This document shows, in pieces, positions 1-8,356 of a stretch of 64,000 nucleotides of DNA. The position numbers and the translations under genes are program-made. Position 1 is the stretch's first letter. The number at the start of each line of letters is the position of its first letter. The stretch lies in contig NZ_NISK01000003.1 in assembly GCF_002205675.1 (NCBI RefSeq), forward strand, positions 124,001-188,000. The letters are read 5' to 3'. The notes beneath the pieces are model-generated. The model was not told the origin of the DNA. It was given only the letters and a program-made list of their open reading frames with translations, and searched no databases. The DNA is from Sphingopyxis bauzanensis. GTDB taxonomy: Bacteria > Pseudomonadota > Alphaproteobacteria > Sphingomonadales > Sphingomonadaceae.

Positions 1-69
1 GGCGAGCAGCACGGCAAGCGGCGTAAAAAAGACCGGGCGATTGAGCGGGTGCTTCGACGATGCTGGCAA
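1..69 (-). CDS. possible N-terminus of a membrane protein running off the left edge (tentative)
   Basis: Read on the minus strand from a TTG at 69, this gives a short open frame starting MPASSKHPLNRPVFF and continuing into a hydrophobic stretch (TPLAVLLA) at the window edge. That looks like the start of a membrane or exported protein. There is no ATG or GTG in frame before an upstream stop and no clear ribosome binding site, so the start rests on a rare codon. Only 23 residues are visible and I do not recognise the family. Competing plus-strand frames here are basic-rich and look less protein-like. Confidence 0.22.
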   Translation of the reverse strand, partial: MPASSKHPLNRPVFFTPLAVLLA

Positions 70-202
70 ATCGACGTCCGATCGGACAAGGTGTGAAAGG
101 CGAGCATGACCTTTGCCCTTGCCGAGGTCAATTCGCTAGCGGGAACGCCCTATAAGACCATGCGTTGGACGGCCAAAGCTTTGGATTTCAGGAGTGACTT
201 TG

Positions 203-616
203 ATGAACAGAATGATTTTCTCGGCGGCCACTGCATTGGCGCTGATCGCCAGCGGGCAGGCAGTGGCGTTCCAAGCCCCAGCGGCAGCTCCGACCGAAGC
301 GCCGGTAGTCCAAAAGAAGCTACCCGATGGTACGACGCCGGAAGAACGGTCGAACACCGCGCGGCTGAACGCCGAACAGGCGGCACGCGCCAAGGCCGAA
401 ACCGTCACTTACGAGCAGGAAGTATCGGCCGCGGCGCAGCAGGTCGCGCACGACCAGACCGAGTTTGCCGAGGAAACCGCGGCCTATGAAGCCGAAAAGG
501 CGCGGGTAGCCGCGATGTCGGCCGAAGAGCGGATGAAGTGGGAGGCCGACGTCGCGGCGTGCAAAGCGGGGGACACCACGCGCTGCGCCCAGCCGGACAC
601 GCCGCAGCCGCGCTAA
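203..616 (+). CDS. small secreted hypothetical protein, Ala/Glu-rich helical
   Basis: A 137-residue protein of unknown function. The first ~23 residues form a signal peptide (MNRMIFSAATALALIASGQ then AVAFQ). A Pro/Ala-rich linker follows, then residues ~45-120, rich in Ala, Glu, Lys and Arg and probably a long helix or coiled coil. Two cysteines near the C-terminus (ACKAGDTTRC) could form a disulfide in the periplasm. I start at the ATG at 203 because an AGGAG lies 8 bases upstream; a GTG at 194 is in frame but overlaps that site. It converges with the next gene, with only 4 bases between stops. No family recognised. Confidence 0.7.
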   Translation: MNRMIFSAATALALIASGQAVAFQAPAAAPTEAPVVQKKLPDGTTPEERSNTARLNAEQAARAKAETVTYEQEVSAAAQQVAHDQTEFAEETAAYEAEKARVAAMSAEERMKWEADVAACKAGDTTRCAQPDTPQPR

Positions 617-620
617 ATGG

Positions 621-1112
621 TCAATAATCGGTCGCTGGCGCGGACGTTTCGGCGACCAGCGGCTTGTCGTCGACCGTGTTGACGGACACAAGCTGCGCGT
701 CCGGCGTTTGGCTGCTCGCGTGGCGTGGCGGCGGGTCGGGAAAGCGGCCGCCATAGCGATAACCGTCATCGGGCTCGCTGGGCGCTGGCGGATCGAGGTC
801 AACCGCGCCCAGTTCCCGAAATTCATCGCTCATGCGGCTTTCGCGGTCGGCGCGTAGGCGGGCGGCGACACCGTAACTGTCGCGGCAATCGAGGCATGGC
901 GCGGCGCCGCCGACGGGTGGTGCCGCCGCGTCGGGATTGGTGCTGAGGTGCGAATAGGTTGCCGGTTCAGCGATGCCGCTGCCAGATTTGGTCCCCACCG
1001 TCATCTCGCCGAGTAGCATCCCGCCAGTCACCCCGACGAGCGCCAGCGCCGACCAGCGGAACAGCCGCACGCCGCTATGCCGACTCGCGGAGAAAGATAA
1101 TTTCGTCGCCAT
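621..1112 (-). CDS. single-pass membrane hypothetical protein
   Basis: A 163-residue protein with a basic N-terminus (MATKLSFSASRHSGVR), one transmembrane segment at about residues 20-40 (ALALVGVTGGMLLGEM), and a long outside region rich in Pro, Asp and Arg. A CLDC pair sits near residue 72. The layout suggests an inner-membrane anchored periplasmic protein. The frame stays open upstream to 1244, but the ATG at 1112 gives a sensible membrane-protein N-terminus. Transcribed towards the preceding small secreted gene. Function unknown. Confidence 0.65.
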   Translation of the reverse strand: MATKLSFSASRHSGVRLFRWSALALVGVTGGMLLGEMTVGTKSGSGIAEPATYSHLSTNPDAAAPPVGGAAPCLDCRDSYGVAARLRADRESRMSDEFRELGAVDLDPPAPSEPDDGYRYGGRFPDPPPRHASSQTPDAQLVSVNTVDDKPLVAETSAPATDY

Positions 1113-1358
1113 ATGCCGATTTGGCCACACGCGAACGTCCAGTGCAAGTCGGGCGCCATGAAATTGCCCGCCCGCTGACCGTTCGTCGATAGATGAACGG
1201 CTTTCGTCCGGTAATCGAGCCGGTGTTTGCGCCGATCGATCCAAACGCGATTCTCATGACGTCTAGGGGGTATCACCAACTTGCGGGATGCGGGGGTCCT
1301 GGTCTCCCCGGTCCGGAGCCCTCGTGTCCCGCATCATCTCCCAAGAGAGGAATCCCCC

Positions 1359-1712
1359 ATGGCGAAACTTTCCCTGATCCTGCTGACCGCGCCGATCGCG
1401 TGTATCAGCCTGAGCGTCCCGGCCGCGGCCGAAGACCATGGCGAGCGGCGCACCGTCGTCGTGCGCTACAACGACTTGAACCTGGCGAGCGTCGAAGGGC
1501 GCGATCGGCTCAGTTCGCGCGTTAAGACGGCGGTGCGCACCGTGTGCAACAGTCGCCCGAACTATCGGCCGACGCTGGGCGAGCGCGCCCAGGCGCTGAA
1601 CTGCGAGAAGGTAACGATGGCCGATGCCGACGTTAAGCTGGCGAGCCTGCTGAGCGGTGATGGCACGCGGCTGGCCGACCGTGGCCAGACGATCATGGTA
1701 TCAGCGCCCTGA
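1359..1712 (+). CDS. UrcA family protein
   Basis: A 117-residue exported protein of the UrcA family, common in sphingomonads and caulobacters and of unknown role. It has a signal peptide (residues 1-24, ending AAAEDHGE), then the family core: VVVRYNDLNLAS, a helix RDRLSSRVKTAVRTVC, and a second Cys in ALNCEKV. The two cysteines probably form the family's disulfide. The ATG at 1359 follows an AGAGAGGAA ribosome site; an upstream ATG in frame lacks one. The leader holds a hairpin (TGCGGGA near 1282 pairing with TCCCGCA near 1327). A strong bidirectional terminator follows. Confidence 0.88.
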   Translation: MAKLSLILLTAPIACISLSVPAAAEDHGERRTVVVRYNDLNLASVEGRDRLSSRVKTAVRTVCNSRPNYRPTLGERAQALNCEKVTMADADVKLASLLSGDGTRLADRGQTIMVSAP

Positions 1713-1732
1713 CGGCGCGGCCAGTTAGACAA

Positions 1733-1769
1733 AAAAGGCGGTCATGCTTGGACAGCATGACCGCCTTTT
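1733..1769. terminator. bidirectional rho-independent terminator
   Basis: A 16-bp perfect stem (AAAAGGCGGTCATGCT, 1733-1748) with a 5-base loop pairs with 1754-1769. It is flanked by T-runs in both directions: six A upstream read as T on the minus strand, and TTTT ends the plus-strand arm. It sits between the UrcA gene and the convergent response regulator and can serve both. Confidence 0.93.
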
Positions 1770-1772
1770 GGT

Positions 1773-2504
1773 TCAATCGTGCATGATCGCCTTGACGTCG
1801 TGAAGATAGGTGCGGCCAACGCGGTGGACGCCGCCTTCGCCCAGATCGACGCTCCATGCGCCGTCGCCATGATGTTTCAGCCCGACGATACCGTCGCGGC
1901 GCACCATTTTAGAGCGATGAATGCGCATGAACTGGTCGGGGTTCATCCGCGCTTCCAGCGACTTGATCGTCTGGTGGATCAGCCAGCTACGCGCCCCGAC
2001 GTGGAGTCGCATATAGTCGCGCTCGGCCTCGATCAGATCGACCTGGCCGGCATCGATGCGCAGCATTTCGCCGCGGTTCTGGACCCAGAATTCGTTGATC
2101 CATTTGCTTTTCTGGCTCGGTGCTCGTTCGGTGGCGCGCCATTCGCGCACTCGGGAGAGGGCGCGGGCGAGGCGGTCGGGCGAGACGGGTTTGAGCAGAT
2201 AGTCGACTGCGGCAACATCGAAGGCGGCGACCGCATATTGGTCGAACGCCGTCACAAAGATCACCGCGGGGGGATTGTCGAGCCGATCGATCGCGGCGGC
2301 AACCTCCAGCCCGTTGAGGTCGGGCATCGCAATGTCGCAGAGCACGAGATCGGGCGCGAGCGCATCGACCATACGCAGTGCAGAGGCGCCGTCGCTGGCG
2401 GTGCCGACCAGCGACACGCCGTCCTGCTGCCCGGTCAATATCTGTAACCGCTCGATCGCGAGCGGTTCGTCATCGACGATCAGGGTGCGCAGCGTCTGGA
2501 TCAT
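1773..2504 (-). CDS. LytTR-family response regulator
   Basis: A 243-residue response regulator. Residues ~4-120 are a receiver domain, with the acidic pocket in LIVDDEPLA, the phosphoacceptor Asp in LVLCDIAMPDLNG and the conserved Lys in LLKPVSPDR. Residues ~140-240 are a LytTR DNA-binding domain (ERDYMRLHV, FMRIHRSKMV). The ATG at 2504 overlaps the stop of the sensor kinase gene (TGATG), so the two are translationally coupled and form a LytS/LytT-type pair. Targets cannot be read from the sequence; the adjacent MATE exporter is one possibility. Confidence 0.93.
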   Translation of the reverse strand: MIQTLRTLIVDDEPLAIERLQILTGQQDGVSLVGTASDGASALRMVDALAPDLVLCDIAMPDLNGLEVAAAIDRLDNPPAVIFVTAFDQYAVAAFDVAAVDYLLKPVSPDRLARALSRVREWRATERAPSQKSKWINEFWVQNRGEMLRIDAGQVDLIEAERDYMRLHVGARSWLIHQTIKSLEARMNPDQFMRIHRSKMVRRDGIVGLKHHGDGAWSVDLGEGGVHRVGRTYLHDVKAIMHD

Positions 2505-3676
2505 CAGCGAGCCTCCCGCGACAGTGGCAGCCATAGCGACACGACAAAGCCGCCATCGTCCGACGGCCCCCATTCGCACCCAGCGGTCGGGCCATAGCGC
2601 GTGAGCAGTCGCTCGCGAACATTGCCGAGGCCGAGCCCCGTCCCCGACGCCGGGGTCGGCGCCTTGGCGTCGATGTCATTGTCGATACGCAGCACCAGCA
2701 GCCCATACTCGGCGCTGGCGTGCAGGCGGATCGCGATTTTGCCCTTGGTCGGCGCAACGCCATATTTGATCGCATTTTCGATGATCGGTTGCAGGATCAG
2801 CACCGGGACGCAGGCATTCTTCAGCTCGTCGGGCATCGTCACCTCGACCTGCAAGCGGTCGGGAAAGCGCGTCTGCTCGATGTCGAGATACAGGCGTTGC
2901 AACGCGATTTCTTCGTCGAGGCTGACGAGCTGTTCGGGATCGATCGCTAGGCTCGAGCGCAGGAAAGACGACAGGTTCATGATCATCGTCTCGGCCTCGC
3001 TTTTCGACCCGCGCATCACCAGCGCCGACAGCGAATTGAGCGTGTTGAACAGGAAGTGCGGATTGACCTGATAATGCAGCGCGCGCAGCTGCGCGTTTTT
3101 GGCCTCCAGCCGGAAATGATTGGCGCGTCGTTCGACCGCCTGCATCTCGCTGGCATAGCCAAAGGCGACGTACAGCGCCGCCCACACGGCGAAGAAGAAA
3201 TACCAGCGGATCGAACTGTCGAGGATCAGCACGGTTTCCCACGCGCCCGGGTATTTTGCCTGCATTTCTTCGATGATCTTTGCGGCTTCGGGTACCGGGA
3301 ACCAGTAATAGAATACGAACAGATTGACCGAGGCATAGACGATCACCAGCGGCACCGCCGCGCCGAGCGCGGCCGCCAGGCGCGCCCCAAAGCTTTGCGG
3401 CTGGGCGCGCTGAAGCAGTTGATAGAGCACGAACGTACAAAGGATGCCCGCGACCACCACGATCGCGCGCCGTCCGGCCGATGCCCATTGCTCGGGCACG
3501 CCGGTCAGCAGGCCGAGCCCGGTGGTGATCAGGAAATAGAGCAGCCACATCGCGATGATCGATCCGATCGCGACGCGCGGATTGACGCGGGCATCGGAGG
3601 CGCTCCAGTCGGGCGCCGCCGCCAGCATCTTTGCACGCTGGTCGCGCAGCGCGTCTTTGCGAAGGGTCATGTTCAT
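2504..3676 (-). CDS. LytS-type sensor histidine kinase (His_kinase family)
   Basis: A 390-residue membrane sensor kinase. The first half holds about four transmembrane segments (residues ~35-170), followed by a short helical linker. The kinase part is the His_kinase/LytS type: the phosphoacceptor region reads YQVNPHFLFNTLNSL near residue 205, and the ATPase domain carries PIIENAIKYGV and GTGLGLGNVRERL. There is no obvious extracytoplasmic sensor domain, so sensing is probably by the membrane region. I start at 3676 (MNMTLRK); a second Met lies two codons later. Coupled to the response regulator by a one-base overlap. The frame stays open further upstream but there has no kinase-like sequence. 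Confidence 0.92.
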   Translation of the reverse strand: MNMTLRKDALRDQRAKMLAAAPDWSASDARVNPRVAIGSIIAMWLLYFLITTGLGLLTGVPEQWASAGRRAIVVVAGILCTFVLYQLLQRAQPQSFGARLAAALGAAVPLVIVYASVNLFVFYYWFPVPEAAKIIEEMQAKYPGAWETVLILDSSIRWYFFFAVWAALYVAFGYASEMQAVERRANHFRLEAKNAQLRALHYQVNPHFLFNTLNSLSALVMRGSKSEAETMIMNLSSFLRSSLAIDPEQLVSLDEEIALQRLYLDIEQTRFPDRLQVEVTMPDELKNACVPVLILQPIIENAIKYGVAPTKGKIAIRLHASAEYGLLVLRIDNDIDAKAPTPASGTGLGLGNVRERLLTRYGPTAGCEWGPSDDGGFVVSLWLPLSREAR

Positions 3677-3768
3677 TGCGCCTGCTTTAGCGTCAAAACC
3701 GGTAGCAAGGATAGCAGGCACCGGGTCGCCAGTCGAAGGCGCGCGCGCATTGGTCGAAAGCCGGCCGC

Positions 3769-5235
3769 CTATCGCGCGCCCGGTTGCGGCAGCGCGCGGC
3801 GCCAGGTGCCACGCTGATACACCGCCCACGCCATCGCCAGCGAGGCGAGCGACGAGAGCGGAAAGCTCCACCAGATCGCGTCGGCGCCGAGTGCCGGATA
3901 GGCGAAATAATAGATGCCGAAGCGGATCGGGAACATCGACACCGCCAGGATGATCAGCGGCGGAACGACCGCGCCATTGGCGCGCAACGTGCCGATAATG
4001 ACGATGGTGGTGCCAAACGGCAGGAAGGTCCAGGTCGCGATATATTGGATATGGCGCGACACTTCGATCGCCTCGCTGCCGCTGCCGAGGAACAGGGCGA
4101 GCGCGGCGCGGTCGAACAGCAGCAGTAGCGCGATCAGAGCCCCGGTCATCGCGAGGTTGATTATGATGCCGCTGTTGGTGATCGTCGAAACGCGGTCCCA
4201 GCGCTGCGCGCCGATATTCTGCGCCGCCATCGCGCTGACCGCGGCGCCAACCGCGAGCGCGGGCATCTGGATATAGTTCCACAATTGCAGCGTGGCGCCA
4301 TAGGCGGCGGCGGTGACAAGGCCTTCACGGTTGACGAGGCCGACCATCACGAGGCCAGCACCCGAAATCACCAGCATCTGCGCGCCCATCGGCAGCCCGC
4401 GCATGATGATGAAGCGCAGTTCGCGCCAACTGGGCGCCAGATAGGCGAGTTCGCGGCCGCGCAGGCGGAGCGGGTGATCCTTGGCATAGAACCAGATGAT
4501 CATACCGATCAGGCTGATCGTCCCGGCAATCGCCGTCGCCAGCGCGCTGCCCGCGATGCCGAGGCGCGGAACGGGGCCGAGCCCGAGGATCAGCACCGGG
4601 TTCAGGACAATGTCGATGACCACGGTGAGCACCATGAAGCGCAGCGGCGTCACCGCGTCGCCCGCACCGCGCGATGCCATCATCAGCGTGACCGAAATCA
4701 TGCTGGCGGGGATCGCGACAAAGGTGACGCGCAGATAATCATGCGCCAGCGCAAAGGCTTCGGGCGGGGTTTCGAGCAGGCGCAATATCGCGTCGGAGGT
4801 GAACCAGCCGACGACCGCGATGACGACCGCAAACAGCGCCGCGAGCCCGATCGCGCCCCCCGCGGCGCGGCGTGCGGCATCAATGTCGCCGCGCCCGATC
4901 GCTTGCCCGATCAGCACCGTCGCCGCCATGCCGAAGCCGAAGAAAGTGGCAAACATCAGGAACATGATGATGTTGGCATTGGCGGTCGCGGCGAGCGCGC
5001 TGTTGCCTAGAAACTGCCCGACCCAGATCGAATTGACCGAACCGGAGAGGGTTTGAAGGACGTTCGACGCGAGCGTTGGGAGGGCGAAGATGATCAGCGT
5101 TTTGGCGATTGGTCCGCTGGTCAGGTCCATCCCGCCGCGCGCGGTCTGGCGCGGGGGGACTGGCGTCGAAGCGGGGTCGCTAGCGACAGCGACCGGGGTG
5201 GGGGTGACGGGGGTGACGGGGTCGCCGTCGGTCAT
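3769..5235 (-). CDS. MATE family efflux transporter
   Basis: A 488-residue multidrug and toxic compound extrusion protein, an inner-membrane antiporter using Na+ or H+. About twelve transmembrane helices are visible in two repeated halves, with family-like stretches near residues 45-70 (IFALPTLASNVLQTLSG) and 130-160. The ~40-residue N-terminal tail is Pro/Thr/Val-rich and low complexity (VTPVTPTPVAV). I start at MTDGDP (5235); MDLTSGPIAK at about residue 35 is an alternative matching typical family starts better. It lies between valS and the LytS-like kinase on the same strand, with a palindromic repeat filling the gap to valS. Confidence 0.92.
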   Translation of the reverse strand: MTDGDPVTPVTPTPVAVASDPASTPVPPRQTARGGMDLTSGPIAKTLIIFALPTLASNVLQTLSGSVNSIWVGQFLGNSALAATANANIIMFLMFATFFGFGMAATVLIGQAIGRGDIDAARRAAGGAIGLAALFAVVIAVVGWFTSDAILRLLETPPEAFALAHDYLRVTFVAIPASMISVTLMMASRGAGDAVTPLRFMVLTVVIDIVLNPVLILGLGPVPRLGIAGSALATAIAGTISLIGMIIWFYAKDHPLRLRGRELAYLAPSWRELRFIIMRGLPMGAQMLVISGAGLVMVGLVNREGLVTAAAYGATLQLWNYIQMPALAVGAAVSAMAAQNIGAQRWDRVSTITNSGIIINLAMTGALIALLLLFDRAALALFLGSGSEAIEVSRHIQYIATWTFLPFGTTIVIIGTLRANGAVVPPLIILAVSMFPIRFGIYYFAYPALGADAIWWSFPLSSLASLAMAWAVYQRGTWRRALPQPGAR

Positions 5236-5241
5236 CGAACA

Positions 5242-5376
5242 ATCCTCCCCGGAGCGGGGAGGGGGACCATCCGCAGGATGGTGGAGGGGGTTCGCGTTCT
5301 CAAGCAGCGTCGCGCAAGGACGCCACCCCCCTCCGTCAGCCGTTCCGGCTGCCACCTCCCCGCGAGCGGGGAGGAT
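5242..5376. repeat. palindromic repeat, CCTCCCC/GGGGAGG family, copy 1
   Basis: About 135 bp between the MATE gene and valS, bounded by inverted arms (ATCCTCCCC and GGGGAGGAT) with internal hairpins (GGACCATCCGCAGGATGGT). A related copy lies at 46666-46804 and a decayed one at 20714-20793. All share the right-hand block with GCCACCTCCCC or a close variant. It has no coding capacity of its own and resembles a small non-autonomous palindromic element. Confidence 0.75.
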
Positions 5377-5389
5377 TTGGCGCGTTCAC

Positions 5390-8206
5390 TCACCCCAGCC
5401 TTGCCAGCGCGGCGGTCAGGCGGTCGGCTTCGGCTTCTTTAGCGGCGTGGTCGGCGCGCGCCTTGTCAACCGCTTCGGGCTTGGCGCGTTCGACGAACGA
5501 CGGATTGTTCAGGCGCCCCGCGAGCCCGTCGCGTTCCTTCGCCGCGGCGGCAAGCGCCTTGCTCAGGCGGTCGCGTTCGGCGGCGATGTCGATGACGCCT
5601 TCGAGGGGTACGGTGATCGTTTCGCCCTCCACGACGAGCTGTGCCGAGGCGCCTGCGGGGGCAGGGTCGAAACTGATCGCTTCGAGGCGCGCGAGACGGT
5701 CGAGCTGCGCGGCGAGCTTGTCGGTGCGTCCTTTGAGCGATGCCGGGAAATGCGCGGTCAGGCGCGCACCCGGCGGCAGGCCGAGTTCGGCCTTCGCACC
5801 GCGCAGTTCGCTGACCAGCTTGATCAGCCAGTCGATGTCGGCGCTGGCATCGCTATCGCGCACGCCGTCCGGCGCAGGCCATTTGGCGGTGATCAGCGGA
5901 TAGTCTGCGCGGTCGCCCAGCCCGGTCCACAGCTCTTCGGTGATGAAGGGCATGAAGGGGTGGAGCATGACAAGGATCTGGTCGAGCACCCATCCGGCGA
6001 CGGCCTTCGTCTCGTCGTCGATCGCGCCTTTGATCAGTTCCAGATACCAGTCGCAGAACCGGTCCCACGCAAAGCTGTAGATCGCGTTCGCGGCTTCATC
6101 GAAGCGGTAGGCGGCGAAGGCGGTTTCCATCGCGGAGACGGTCGCGGCGACTTCGCCGATGATCCAGCGGTTGACGGGCAGGGTGGCGGCAGGGGCTGCG
6201 AGGGTGGTCGAGGCCGAAATGCCATTGGCTTCGCAGAAACGCGCGGCGTTCCACAGCTTGGTCGCGAAATTGCGGTAGCCTGCAAGGCGCGCGTCATCCA
6301 TCTTGATGTCGCGCCCCTGGCTTTCCATCGCCGCCATGAAGAAACGCAGCGCGTCGGCGCCATATTGGTCGATCAGGCCGAGCGGGTCGACGACATTGCC
6401 CTTCGACTTCGACATCTTGGCACCATCGGGCGCGCGGACGAGGCCGTGGAGATAGAGCGTCTTCCATGGCACGTCGCCCATGAACTCCATTCCCTGCATC
6501 GCCATGCGCGCATCCCAGAAGAACAGGATGTCGAAGCCCGAGATGAGGACGTCGTTGGGGTAGTGGCGTTTGACGAGGTCGCTGTCTTCGGGCCAGCCGA
6601 GGGTAGCGAAGGGCCAGAGGGCGGAAGAGAACCAAGTGTCGAGCACGTCGGGGTCGCGGTAAAGCACAACGGTGTCTCCGTTGATGCTGTTCTCAACCCA
6701 TCTTGCGCTAGCTTGGCTTGCGTTGTCGGCAAAGAAAATCCGCTGAGGAGAAACTGCGTACTTCGACGCCGCTTCAGCTCGCACATCTTCCTCGGTATCA
6801 CCGACAAAAATCGGGCCATCGCTATATCCGAAGCCATTGAGCTCTTCAGGGCGGGGGCCGTACCACGCTGGAATCCGATGACCCCACCAGAGCTGGCGCG
6901 AGACGCACCAAGGCTGGATATTCTCCATCCAGTTGAAGAAGGTCTTTTCCCACGTCTTGGGGACGATGTTGATCCGCCCGTCGCGCACCGCCGCCATCGG
7001 CGGCTGCGCGAGCGTTTCGGCATCGACATACCATTGGTCGGTCAGCCAGGGTTCGATCACCACGCCGCCGCGGTCGCCGAACGGGGTCTGGATCGTGCGC
7101 GGCTCGGCGTCATGCTCGACGACGTCCCCTTCTTTTGAAGTCACGATATGGGGGATGAGGAAGCCCGCTTCCTTCATCCGCTGCACGACTAATTCGCGCG
7201 CGCCGTCGATGCCGTCGCGCTTGAAACGGTGCAGGCCGAGATATTCGGTGGGGATCAGCCCGTCGCTGGTCTGGATGACGTTGGCGTCGCCATCGAGCAT
7301 GTTGAGCATCTCGGCGGGCTTGAACCCCGCGCGCTTGCCGACGTCGAAGTCGTTGAAATCATGCCCCGGGGTGATCTTCACCGCGCCGCTGCCCAGTTCG
7401 GGGTCGGCATGTTCGTCGGCGACGATCTTGAAACGGCGGCCGGTGAGCGGCTGGAGAATATCCTTGCCGATCACGCTCTGATAGCGCGCATCATCGGGGT
7501 GCACCGCGACCGCCATGTCGGCGAGCATCGTTTCGGGGCGCGTCGTTGCGACCTCGATATAATCGCGCCCGTCATCGAGCGTCACGCCGTCGGCGAGCGG
7601 ATATTTGAAGTGCCAGAAGCCGCCCTGAATCTCGTGCGTCTCGACTTCGAGGTCCGAAATCGCGGTCTTGAGCTTGGGGTCCCAGTTCACCAGCCGCTTG
7701 TCGCGGTAGATCAGCCCCTTTTTGTGGAGGTCGACGAACACCTTGACCACGGCGGCGGTGAAATGCGGGTCCATCGTGAACTGCTCACGGCTCCAGTCCA
7801 TCGAGCAGCCGAGGCGGCGGAGCTGGCCGGTGATCTGGCCACCGCTTTCCGCCTTCCATTGCCACACCTTGTCGATGAAATCTTCGCGGCTGTAATTGGT
7901 GCGCTTGTCTTGGCTCGCCTCCAGCTGGCGCTCGACGACCATCTGCGTCGCGATGCCGGCATGGTCCATGCCGACGACCCACAGCGCATCCTTGCCGCGC
8001 AGCCGTTCATAGCGGACGAGGACGTCCTGCAACGTGTTGTCGAGCGCATGGCCGATGTGCAGCGCGCCGGTGACGTTCGGCGGCGGGTTGACGATCGTGA
8101 AGGGAGTGGCGTCGGGGCGATGCGGGCGAAACAGCCCGCGGCTTTCCCAAGCGTGAGCCCATTTCGCCTCAATCGCGGCGGGATCGAATGTTTTTTCCAT
8201 CGGCAT
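5390..8206 (-). CDS. valS: valine--tRNA ligase
   Basis: Class Ia aminoacyl-tRNA synthetase charging tRNA-Val in the cytoplasm; 938 residues. The HIGH motif appears as [14 protein letters not shown] near residue 45, the editing domain follows with [10 protein letters not shown], the KMSKS loop is [15 protein letters not shown] near residue 600, and a C-terminal anticodon domain and coiled coil ([13 protein letters not shown]) finish the protein. The start is 8206 (MPMEKTFDP), with a second Met two codons in. Just before [11 protein letters not shown] there is a longer and compositionally different segment (about 6661-6840) than I expect for the family; see findings. Downstream of the S9 peptidase gene on the same strand, separated by a repeat. 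Confidence 0.97.
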   Translation of the reverse strand: MPMEKTFDPAAIEAKWAHAWESRGLFRPHRPDATPFTIVNPPPNVTGALHIGHALDNTLQDVLVRYERLRGKDALWVVGMDHAGIATQMVVERQLEASQDKRTNYSREDFIDKVWQWKAESGGQITGQLRRLGCSMDWSREQFTMDPHFTAAVVKVFVDLHKKGLIYRDKRLVNWDPKLKTAISDLEVETHEIQGGFWHFKYPLADGVTLDDGRDYIEVATTRPETMLADMAVAVHPDDARYQSVIGKDILQPLTGRRFKIVADEHADPELGSGAVKITPGHDFNDFDVGKRAGFKPAEMLNMLDGDANVIQTSDGLIPTEYLGLHRFKRDGIDGARELVVQRMKEAGFLIPHIVTSKEGDVVEHDAEPRTIQTPFGDRGGVVIEPWLTDQWYVDAETLAQPPMAAVRDGRINIVPKTWEKTFFNWMENIQPWCVSRQLWWGHRIPAWYGPRPEELNGFGYSDGPIFVGDTEEDVRAEAASKYAVSPQRIFFADNASQASARWVENSINGDTVVLYRDPDVLDTWFSSALWPFATLGWPEDSDLVKRHYPNDVLISGFDILFFWDARMAMQGMEFMGDVPWKTLYLHGLVRAPDGAKMSKSKGNVVDPLGLIDQYGADALRFFMAAMESQGRDIKMDDARLAGYRNFATKLWNAARFCEANGISASTTLAAPAATLPVNRWIIGEVAATVSAMETAFAAYRFDEAANAIYSFAWDRFCDWYLELIKGAIDDETKAVAGWVLDQILVMLHPFMPFITEELWTGLGDRADYPLITAKWPAPDGVRDSDASADIDWLIKLVSELRGAKAELGLPPGARLTAHFPASLKGRTDKLAAQLDRLARLEAISFDPAPAGASAQLVVEGETITVPLEGVIDIAAERDRLSKALAAAAKERDGLAGRLNNPSFVERAKPEAVDKARADHAAKEAEADRLTAALARLG

Positions 8207-8264
8207 AATGCGCCGCGCTTTGCCAGCCATGGTGCGGCGCGGCAAGGGGGAACCATAGAGTTTC

Positions 8265-8342
8265 CGTTCGCATCGAGCGAAGTCGAGATGCCCATCGTGG
8301 GCACGCGCCTTCTGGGTGTCTCGACTTCGCTCGACACGAACT
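8265..8342. repeat. palindromic repeat GTTCGTGTCGAGCGAAGTCG family, copy 1
   Basis: Two ~27-bp arms (8265-8291 and 8316-8342) in inverted orientation around a ~24-bp spacer. The arms match, with a few changes, the three other copies at 16899-16976, 39511-39587 and 52098-52174. It lies between valS and the S9 peptidase gene. Confidence 0.88.
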
Positions 8343-8356
8343 GAATTGAGAGGTTC

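Noticed and set aside
1-100. Plus-strand frame ending near 96 (basic-rich, ...RAIERVLRRCWQ)
   Set aside because: No start within the window, an unusual composition, and a competing minus-strand frame with a better membrane-protein pattern; not enough sequence to support a gene.
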